Shown here piece by piece: positions 47,001 through 56,690 of a stretch of 64,000 nucleotides of DNA. Location: NCBI GenBank assembly GCA_001414345.1, contig LLCB01000093.1:1-64000 (forward strand), written 5' to 3'. The notes below the pieces were generated by a model, which saw only the letters and a program-made list of their open reading frames with translations, made no database searches and had not been told where the DNA came from. The stretch comes from Hymenoscyphus infarciens (lineage: Eukaryota; Ascomycota; Leotiomycetes; Helotiales; Helotiaceae). Position numbers and translations under genes: made by a program. Numbering within the stretch: the first letter of the stretch is position 1; every line of letters starts with the position of its first letter.

Positions 47001-47540
47001 GCTGGGTGGGTAGAAACACATGGAGCTGAAGGTATCTCTTTATCTTCCACTCTACACTAGCTTTTGATATGGTGGTTGGCGGCATTGTCGATCATCTAGA
47101 GTCTTTTCTTGAAACCGAACCTAGAATTCGAATGACGGTAAGAAATTGGGGGGATAGCACCCTCCATACTTCAGGTTGGATGTTAACTTGGTGTAACCTT
47201 CGAAGTGAATGTGCGTAAGCCCCCCAATCGGTTAATACCCTACACATTTCCTCCGGAATCTTGTACTACACTCAGCTCCTTAGTTTCAGGTGTGTGACTT
47301 GCCTCAGGAACGCTTCTTAAGAAGTTTCTCTGCCTCTTATTCACTCGTGTCTTTCATTGAAAAGGCAAGGGGGTATTAGCCTAACCATTCTGAATGTAAA
47401 TAAACACGTGCAGCCAATCACTAAACCAACTTCTTAGATTCCTTAGATTCTTCTAGATATTTCCTAAAGCATTCATATTGTTTGTTAACTCCAACCAACA
47501 CCTCTCCAATCCAAAATCTCCATCCCATACATACCACACA
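44083..47540. other. Gene-poor region, partly RIP-like
   Basis: About 3.4 kb lacks a convincing gene. The frame 44906-45421 (171 codons) shows no domain. TA-rich, CTAG-rich sequence characteristic of RIP runs from about 45830 to 46350. Between 46380 and 47080 sequence is less degraded, with frames on minus (46722-46952 and 46876-47085) that could be fragments of a repeat element, but no motif was recognised. An 11-base tandem motif occurs at 46225-46254. Confidence 0.4.
46225..46254. repeat. 11-bp tandem TTCTAGAACMG motif
   Basis: Two full copies plus a partial one of an 11-base unit, TTCTAGAACAG / TTCTAGAACCG / TTCTAGAG. Each contains TTCnnGAA-type inverted halves. It resembles a heat-shock-element half-site array, but sits in an AT-rich degraded region, so it may be only a short satellite. 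Confidence 0.6.
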
Positions 47541-49303
47541 CTACTCATTATTCCCCGTAGCAACCCCCCAAAAGTAGCCCACCCAACTCCCCAGCACCAA
47601 AGCGCAGAGAGCCCCAAAACACCCCCGACTAAGACTTCGATTCCACTTTGCATCCTCGCCCTCAAACAGCGCCCTCCGTTCGTTAATCACATTTCCATTT
47701 CGCACCCGTTGCTTTCTCGTCCATTGCAATCTTCGCAAGTCAATAGCGGCGAAAGAGGTGGCGATGAGAGCGAGAGAGACAGCGACGGAACAGGCGGCTA
47801 GGAAGACGTAGACAATTGTTACGCGTGCGTAAGAGTTGTTGTCCGCGTCTTGGATTCGACCGGTTATCACGCGGACTATGATGTTAATGCTATGGTGGCT
47901 GTTAGTTGGGAGAGCGAGGGAAGTGGGGATGGGATATGGGGATGAGGGGGGGAACATGCGCATTATTCATGGTGATTTTAATGGCGTAAGCACTCCCGAA
48001 AACACTTTGATCCCAGATGGAGGTTCGAATGGAGTCGATGATTGTTGTAGGGCCGAAAGACAATGCGAATGCAAAGATACCAAAGGCAGCTGAAGTTCCT
48101 CCGAGGGAGGTGGCCCAATTCACGAGACACATGGATGCGAAAACGCCGATTCCACAAAAGGCAACTGTTGGAGGCATCAGAAACAGAATGCTAGCAATAC
48201 GGAGAAGAAGCAACTTACGAATCAAGATTCGGTTCCCATAAAGATCAATGAATATCCCAAGCAACGGTACGATGAAGAATCCACCATATTGAACCAGACT
48301 AGTATACCAACCTGCTTGCACGCTACCAACTCCCAATCTCATCTCCGCCAATTCCGTTGCATTCGCGTTGAAAACAACCGCCGTACTCGTCTCGAAAAGC
48401 GAAAAAGCCATAACAGCCCAAAACACCCATGGCAACTCCAAAGTCTTCTTCCACTCCCACTTCTTGTTCTTCTCGGTCAGCTTCTCCCCCGTAGCCGGAT
48501 CAGCCGTGGCCACGAATTTCTCATTGGCATATCTCGTGAACATGTAAAACCCAGCCGTCATAAGATTGGTAAATAAATTCATGCCTACCGCAACCCAGTA
48601 TACGTTTGCGAAATTCCCCGTGTTTTTGGAAATGATATTGGCGCTCGATTTCCCCACAAAGGAGCCGATTTTTCCAATTCCGAGTTCGAGACCGAGTGTT
48701 GATGCGAATCCGTGGTTGGGAGGGAACCAGGATGAGAATATTTTATACTGGGCAACTTGGGTGGAGATGTCGCCCAGAGCTTGTACGACCCTCCCGAATA
48801 TCATCGCTTCATAAGTGAGTGTTTGAGCAGATGCCGCGACGACAATCGACCCGACTGTGAAGATTAGGTTTCCATAAAGAATTGCTCCTATAATTTTTGT
48901 GAGTATTTTGTTGAGGCGGAGCGATAATTTGAGAGGGGGGTTTCTGACCTGCACCACCAATTTTGTCCGTCACCATCCCACTCGCAAGTATGAGGACCGT
49001 CTTCATGAAATCTTCACTGGCGTCCAAGAGTGCGTACTGGGTGTTATTGATCTTCATCTGCTTCTTGATGGTGGTTTTCATGGCGCCGGTAATTCCACTA
49101 CTCCAGTTGGAACCAAATCCAATGGCCGAGACCATCAGAATGGAAGCAAGTTTCCACTTCAACGGAACCGCAATTGGGCCAGAGGTAGAAGGCATGCTAT
49201 CTTCAGAAGAGACAGAGTCCACGACGACCTCATTCCCAGTCTTGCTCTCATGAGAACTCGTATCGTCAACCACCACGGATGGCGAAGCAACCTTTTCCGC
49301 CAT
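47541..49303 (-). CDS. Major facilitator superfamily transporter, MFSD1-like
   Basis: Four exons, 49303-48949, 48887-48219, 48164-47960 and 47889-47541, encode 525 aa. Introns 1 and 2 are GT-AG (phase 1). Intron 3 only keeps the frame if it uses a GC donor (GCATGT...CATAG, phase 2), giving KITMNNAINIIVRVITGRIQD across the junction. A polar N-terminus (about 60 residues) precedes the membrane domain. Blocks such as LILASGMVTDKIGG, WVFWAVMAFSLFETSTAVVF, WATSLGGTSAAFGIFAFALSFGP and SIWDQSVFGSAYAIKITMNNA resemble the MFSD1 group. In animals that group is lysosomal; here a vacuolar or other membrane role is inferred and the substrate is unknown. Confidence 0.85.
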
Positions 49304-50381
49304 AACTTAAGAAACCCAAAGGCCGCCGCGTGAGGAAAAGAAGCAACAACGCAGAGAATGAAGATCAGGAAAGCGCGGACAAAATCAGAAACTATACAAA
49401 GGAGAAAATCATACTCGTATATGTACATCACATCTCGTCCCGAGGTCGGAGAATCACAGTTGGAAAGGCTATGTGAAAATACGTACTATCAAGGCAAAGA
49501 CCGTCAAAACGGACCCAAGAAAACGTGCCATATCCACCAAACTCGGCTCAGTGGGTATTTCCAAGGCTTGGCAGATGCAGAATTTTTATCTTTCAATCTG
49601 ATAACGAGAAGGTGGAGCCTCAATATCTCCCCGGTGAATGTTTACACCCCCGAAAGAGTTTAATTTCACACTCTCCCCCCCCCCTGATATTATCAGTCAT
49701 GTGCAAGGGTGGTTTGGCTGTGAAAATGTCTGTGAAAATGTCTGTGCGGTCTACAGACGATGAAGGGGGGGGAGTAACAAGATCGAATTATGCAAAGTTC
49801 AGGCATCAGGGAATTCAATATCTAAATCGAAAGAACCACAATATAGGCGTGGTGGTGATCAGAACCTCAACAAACAAAACCGGTTATTCTGCCGAGAAGA
49901 CCAGCAGGTGGTTGGGGTATGAGAAGAATGGGGGGATTCCCTTGCGAGTGTCTTCTCGAGAACCAAGCTATCGGGCCGGAAAGAACATTAATGATCTTCT
50001 AGAAGTCGCCAGGTTCCATCGACGGTTCGATTGAAGCTAGCTCCACATAGGTTGAGATCTGGAAAAATGACCACTGGGTAATATTGTCCTAGAATGCCTA
50101 GAGTAACCAAAGTGGTCAAATGGCATTTGATTTTCAAAGTTTCATGGATTTAATTCAGTTATTCCAGACCTTCACGGACAACGCTTTCAAGTGAACATTT
50201 GTGTCCCAGCCTAAATAAACGAGAAGAAAAAAGGCCTACAAAGCATCAGCTCGTCTCTCCATTTTCAAATCATGTAGCTCTCACTTTACCCACCCCTAGC
50301 AAAAACAAGCAATCTCAATGCTTCCTCCAACTCCAAAAGTGCAGAAATCAAACACCCTTGGTCCCGCCCGCCCAAGCATTC
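49304..50381. other. Intergenic region upstream of the MFS gene
   Basis: About 1.1 kb contains a frame on plus (49525-50034, 169 codons) with no recognisable domain and biased composition. A short duplicated GTGAAAATGTCT (about 49720-49743) and a C run (about 49673-49684) are present. It probably includes the MFS promoter and the 3' end of the caspase-like gene. Confidence 0.4.
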
Positions 50382-53300
50382 TCAAACCTGGACCTTCAAA
50401 TGCGGGAAAACAATCTCCTCCTTCTTCTTCCCTCCACCACGATCAACACTAACCAATCGCTTCTTTACCAACTTACTCCCCTTCCTCTTCGGTTTCTCCT
50501 TCTCCTTCCCTTTATCCCCGGAACGAACACCAGAAGCACCCCTACTAGCAAGTTCCCTATCCAATAGATCTTCGTCATCGAGAAAGGTATATGTGGTAGC
50601 CTGTCTCCCTCTTCCTCTTTCTATAATTTGCACACCCCGAGGATGTTCACCCGACGTGCGCATCATACCACCAACAGAATTGTCAGACATCGACGGTCGC
50701 ATTTTATCTCTTGAAGGATTGGATTCGAAGGACATCATATGACGCATGACATTCGGATCCGCATCCGGGAACGAGTAATCGCTAAAATCTGGTTTTGGAA
50801 AACCATTCGTTGTTGCGGAGAGGGGGGGATGTTGAGGCAGCGGCTGAAAAACTCCAAGTGAAGCTTTACGTTCCGGTATCTTATGGGAAGGGAGTTGAGG
50901 TTGGTAGACAGCGACGGGTCTTTTCGATGGTCCACCACTTTTAGATTGTAATTCTTTCTGTTGGGTGACGAGTTCCAAGGCTCGATTGCTACTCTCGCTG
51001 TCTTTTGGAGGAAGAGCGGGAGGGTAGACGAGTTTGATTTTATGATCTACCAAAGTCGATGCTTTCTTTCCCGCCTTCACATCTCTTGGTTCACTCCTCG
51101 CCCGTCGATGTTTCTCTATTGCTTCCCTAGGACTTAAGATGGTACCCAAAAGGGCCGCGGCTTTCGATCCAATATCCGGAGTTCGTTCCTCCACAGCTCT
51201 GAGTTGAAACCTGCCAAAAGAAATCGTTTCCCCATTCCTTAATTTTGCAAGTCTTTCACGTTCTTCCCTCTCTCGTCTACCCAGCTCATCCCATGCTCGT
51301 CGAGCTTCTTGGCGAGCGAAGTTTGCTTCATGTTTTAGATCATTGATGAGGTTCTCTGTTTCTAGAATATCCGCTTGGAATTCGGCTTCTGCATCGATTC
51401 TAGCGGATCGGCGGTTTGCTTCTTTGTTTTTTGCTAAGGTTGCTGGGTCGTTGACGGGTGATTCTGTTGCAAATATATCGGCAAGAGCGGCATCAAGCTT
51501 TGCTGCTCGACGGCTGGATCCTCGATCGAGGCGTTCGGATCGTTGATATCTGGAAGTTTCTTGTGCTCCCTCGGCGGACTGAGTAGAAATCTCCATTTGC
51601 CGGATTGGTCTTCTAGTCGGCGGATGATCCTGGATGTACTTTTCCAATGCAAAAGGATCGGAATTATTCCTTGCGAAAGTACTATCAAGACTAGTAGATC
51701 CTCGAGTAGCTTGACCGGAATTCGGGCGCAGGTTGCGCTGTGGTGGGATAAAAGGGTTTGAACGTAAAGGACTGTAAAGCCGAGGAGGCGGCTTGTTTCC
51801 AGGGCCTCTCGAAGTTTGAGGGCGTTCGGTTGGGGACTGCTGTGGTATAGATATCGCGGGCTTCAAAGGACTGTTGAGACTATCAAATAAACGATTGAAG
51901 CTTCGACCTGTTGAAGTCTTTGGACGTTCAATTGTGCTCTGCTCGCGAGGAATATCGCTTGATTGGCGTGGGCTATCGAGTCTTGACGATTCTCTATTTG
52001 TATCGGGACCCCTTGAAGTTGAGGGTCGACTAATGGGTTGTCTTTTGGAAAGATTGGGAGGCCATGTCGAATTGTCGATATTTGCACCATTTACACCTGA
52101 ACTACCTGCTGTTTGAGGTCGTTCTAAATTGGTGATTCTCATCAAAGTTGCAGACTCAAGTGTTGGGTGCTTGGTATGTTTTCGCATCAGTTCGTCAATG
52201 CGCTTTTCCCCAACTGATTTCGAGTAAGAGTGAAGTTGCCTGCGCTGCAATTCTGATTCTCCGCTTTTTTGGGCCTCTTTCGAATTCGCCTGGGGTTCAT
52301 CGACAGCTTGAACCAACCTCCTAAATTCTTGAACGGATTCAGCAGCTAACAAATTTCTGGACCGAACATAAGCGACGAACGACACCGCAAGGTCATCTGG
52401 TAGCATATCCCAAATTAAAAGCGGAATTGACAAAAGAACATCTGTAGAGAAGCTCTTGTAAACCCCTTCAACAACCGCGTACTTTGCTAACGAGGGGAGC
52501 TCGCGAATCCAACGATACCAAGCTTCAACGTCCACAATTTGATTCTCCTCCAGAGCAATTGATATTAGGACATGAGGGATTTGCAGGTCGCCTGTTTTGG
52601 ATGTCTTTAGAAGGTTTGCAGGATTGTATATGTCGAATTTGGAAAAGACTGGTGATGGGTTGAGGGGCGATGGAACTAAAGCTGGTCTGCTGAAGTTTGC
52701 ACTGGCACGGTTGCCGACAGTTCCACCATTGAGATTCCGTCTCGTAGCTAATTCGATGCTTAGAGACGTAGGGACATTCGAGTTGAGAATGTAAATTGGC
52801 GTTTTCCGATCTTCTATTTTTTGCAGATCTGCCCCTTTCCTCCGTTCGGGGTTTTCATGTTTGATGGCGGCTAGGACTTCGCTGTGCAGCATGACAACAG
52901 TGAAGGAAGGTCTAGATATCCAATCCTCCAGGACACTTATTATAGCGTTGGTGAAAAGATTCCTGCCGGGACCCGGGGGCCACGGTTCGAGTCCACAGGC
53001 CGCAATCGTCTCTGTTACCTACAATAATTTAGCATGTGTTCCCCGGGCCAAACGAGAAGAAGTAAGAGTCTAAAAATGGGAAGTGTTCCGTACGCCTTGT
53101 CCACCACCGGTAGAAGATGCCGCAACTGCACAACAGTCCAATAGGAATAGTACGTCTGATTCTGTCTCTTCGAATAAACTTTGAATTGCGGACCAATCTA
53201 GTGATGGCGAAAGGGATTCTTGCTTGCTAAATACCATCAGCAACGACCGAAACTTGCATGCAGCGAATAGGAGGCAGATGAAAGATGCTTCTGATCATAA

Positions 53301-54337
53301 TGTGCAAAGAGGCAAAAGGTCATGAAATAGGCTTTGCTTACCTTGACCAAGTCGTTTGCCCAGTACTATTTATCACGCCATGCCCACCATAATATACAAT
53401 CATTAAATTGTCACTCGAGCCGTAATCTTCTAGAAAATGCAACACTAGACTCATAAGTTTGAGATGAGAGGAGGAGGATGGTATCAGCCATAGCTGGGTG
53501 TTAAAACCATAACATGCTTCGAATATCGTACGAAGTCTATCGATTTCGGGTTGTACAATTGATGCATCGTCGCCCCATTGAATTAAAACAGCGATGACTT
53601 GCTTGTATCGCGATCGGCCACGATTAGGAAAGGCCCTCAAAGCAGACTAGGTTTATGATTAATAACGCTGAAAATATGGTCTTTCCGGGAAGAAGTCGCG
53701 CCATATATCAGTTCGCATCGGATAGCGAAAAAAAACTGGGGGACTTGGCCAGGCCAACAAGGCTATTATTACACAGACGGAATAAACAAAATCAAGGTAG
53801 ACCTACCTCTTCGAGCCGGTCAGCAAACGTCCCTAGCTCCTTCATGTGATACTTGGCTCGACGAGTGTCGTGAGTTGAAGGACTCAGTGAAATCGACGAT
53901 GTACTACTGACTCTATACTGCTCGAGGGGGTTAAAAGGTTTGAAAATCTGGCCACAGGGTAGTGTGATAGATACCTCCTCGTTCAGGTTCCTATTTCCGG
54001 GAGCAGGCGGCTGAGAGGTCGACATTGGAGAAACTGGAGACACCACTGATTCCTTCTCATCGTCGTCGTCATCATCTAAGTCGATGTAGAAAGATAGGTG
54101 GTCCTCGCTTGGAAAGTAGAACAGGGTATGATATGGAACCTCTTCCTCCGTGGATTTCAAAGACGATCTTGGCGAGGCAGGACTGAGCTTCTTGTGCTCT
54201 GGAAAGCGGACTTCATTACGACCGGGTTGTTTGGCGTTCCGACGTAAACGACATCGACAAGGCAGGTCAATACTTCCTATCAACGAAGAAATTCGGTCTG
54301 TTATATTGGGTAGTATTCCACACGTGGTACAATGCAT
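50382..54337 (-). CDS. Caspase-like (peptidase C14 fold) protein with long disordered tail
   Basis: Four exons, 54337-53807, 53646-53342, 53226-53094 and 53018-50382, encode 1201 aa. The introns are GTAGGT...CCTAG, GTAAGC...TTTAG and GTACGG...TGTAG, and phases close. Residues 1-177 start with a Cys-containing segment (MHCTTCGI, LPCRCRLRR) and an Asp/Glu run. Residues ~180-390 form a caspase-like domain: QVIAVLIQWGDDASIVQPEI, LMIVYYGGHG (His about 266) and VLFLLDCCAVAASS (Cys about 310-311), so the His-Cys pair is present. After ~390 comes a helical stretch, then ~600 residues rich in Ser/Pro/Arg/Gln with a charged coiled-coil-like part (ARQEARRAWDELGRREREERERL). Substrate and pathway unknown; not a typical metacaspase by length. 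Confidence 0.82.
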
Positions 54338-56690
54338 TGAAATGGCGGATTCGCATTGACAGAGTTTATGGAGGTTGATAATGTTGGAAGAGAAGGGATC
54401 TTGGTGTAGCCGTGACCTGTCTTGCGTTCCCTGGCTGCATGGCGGGGGGTTCAGGCGAAATGATCTGAAGAAGGGTCGGAATGGTGTCCGAATGGATCTG
54501 GAGCTTCTTGAAGCTGATAAGCTGCAGTAGGGCTGCTGGAAGTGCAGCTTGACTGCAGGATTACTCCAAACCGAGGATCGTGACTGTTCGTCAGTTCGTC
54601 AGCATCCTTTCCTTTCCGGCGAGGTACCGCAAATAGACAGCCCTCGACACCCCGCCAAGACGGGTTCGGTTGAGGGTTGGAAGTTGGTAAGGCGGTTTAT
54701 GCTGGTCGATTGCGGGCGGGCCAGAGATTGTACTGTGGTAATGGGGATATAATAGGCGTGGTAAGAGGTGGGCAGAAGTGGTAACAATGCTAACAATGCT
54801 AACAATGCTAGGTAGTGGCTTGGTGGTGTGGTCGGGTAAAGAGAGGGGTAATGTTGGATCGAGGACGTCGACGAATCATCGTCAACGTGAGCCCATGGTG
54901 TAGAACATGGGAATGGGGAAGGCTGTCAGCAAGACACATACATATAGACGAGGGGTGGAGAGAATCATCAGCTGCATGCTGTGCTGCCAGCTGGACATGC
55001 GGAGGGAACGAGGATTACGTGACATGCATGAGTCAAAGAAAGCCATGGATCGGATGGTATGGAACGATTCTGAGTTTGAATGAAATAGAGGATGATTCCG
55101 CTGAGACATTTCGTAAAAGGACGGTGGGATTTCAACATCTCGAGTTGAATGTTTAGTGTTGTTGTGTTGTCGTTCCATGAGAGGCGGGGCGGGAGGATTG
55201 CCGTCGGTCTTGCTTCTCGATAAGGGCCCCCAGTGGCTTTTGTTTCGTTCCACGTCGCCTACCAAGGTAATAGGATAGGTTGCGGGGGCAGAGAATCCAA
55301 CGCGTGAACTGCGTTGGCAGCTTACGGTGTACAATAAACGATGGAAGTTCTAGAGATGGGATGGAGATCGTTCAAATATGAAGAGAAGTTTCAAACAGTT
55401 ACGCTAAGCGAGCTATAGAGACTCTCGAATATAGAATTTGGGATGACAAGCGATTGCAAGAAGCTTCTCAAGAAGGACAAGTCTATATTATATTTCTAAC
55501 GACTCTGGAAGAGTATTCAAGAAGGTTGGAGTGAACTTTGTGCTCTAAACATTCTGCCAACCTTACTGTTAATCCACTAAAGCAGCTCTATAATAAAAAA
55601 GGATGAAGAGACGAATTGTATTCCAAAAGCATAAAAACAGAGGAATTGGTAAGAAGCAGAGTCTCATTGAGCGGTGCTACGTGCTACGTGCGTGCTACGT
55701 GCTACTCGCCAGCCCCACCTTTTCGGCGCCGGGGCAGATTGCCGGTTTCCGTCCGAGTCCAAGTTGTTGGGCAGTGATGTCAGTCAGCCTAACTTAAAAT
55801 GCTAGCTTGTACGCACCATCTAGCCCAGATAGGTTGTAGGAGGAGGAGGGAGGGGGGTGTTGAAGAATTATATACTGTCGGTGGCTGGGAAAAGACTTTT
55901 CGCTGCAGATGGAATTTTCTTTTTATCAATCTAATTTTAGAAACATGGAAAAATCAGCAGCTACCGCTACTGTACTCTTCCAAAGACTAGTATAAAAATA
56001 TACCAAGAGGTATAGTATCTATTACTTAAGATGCGCAGACAGGCAACTAATAGCTGACAGCAAAGTGGGCGTATTGAGTCCAGTTACCCACCTTTACACC
56101 AAGTGTCACACGAGAGGATATAAATCGTACAAATCTTATCTTTTCCCAGCAATTTCCTTCCGGCTGCAGGTACTAGTAGTACTCGACACATCACCGTTGA
56201 ATTCACTCATTGCAGCAACCAAAATGTGCGGTGTACATTGAGGTACATTGAGGTACATCGGTCTACTCTACTCGTACCAGCCTGCGGTGTGAACTCGAGA
56301 TTTGAGTAACCGCTCCCGCTGCGTGATTGGCCACCATTTAGCCCGCCCAAGGGGATTTCCAACGTGCTCGCGCCATCTCGACAAATCACCTCGATCCACG
56401 AACTTGATTCCTACATCGGCCCACGTCCACCACCTTCTTTTGCTCGCAGCGCAGCGCAGCTCACTGTCACCTTGAGTTCTTGCTTTCCACCTTTTCTTGC
56501 CATTTTACCATCATCATCCCATCTCCCTTCGATGCTCCACGACGCATTCCTCTCCTAGCTGCACCCCCCCCCCCCCCTCATCATCCTTGGGTTGTGACGA
56601 CGATTGCGCGCCTCAGCCGCTACATGCACATCGCCCACCCAAAGCAAGTCTCTAAGCGCTGGCCACTGCTGAGCTTGCACACATCCAACA
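54338..56690. other. Long intergenic region between divergent genes
   Basis: The 2.35 kb between the caspase-like gene (-) and the large gene at 56691 (+) holds three tandem copies of CTAACAATG (about 54780-54808). A GTGCTAC array (about 55674-55706) and a repeated AGGTACATTG (about 56236-56262) also occur. A C run of about 15 (56563-56579) lies about 110 bases before the next ATG. CT-rich sequence (56430-56560) suggests a 5' leader. The antisense frames have no recognisable domain. Confidence 0.45.

Noticed and set aside
49525..50034. 169-codon frame on plus upstream of the MFS gene
   Set aside because: Starts in the probable promoter, contains a short sequence duplication and Ser/Pro runs from a C tract; no family resemblance.
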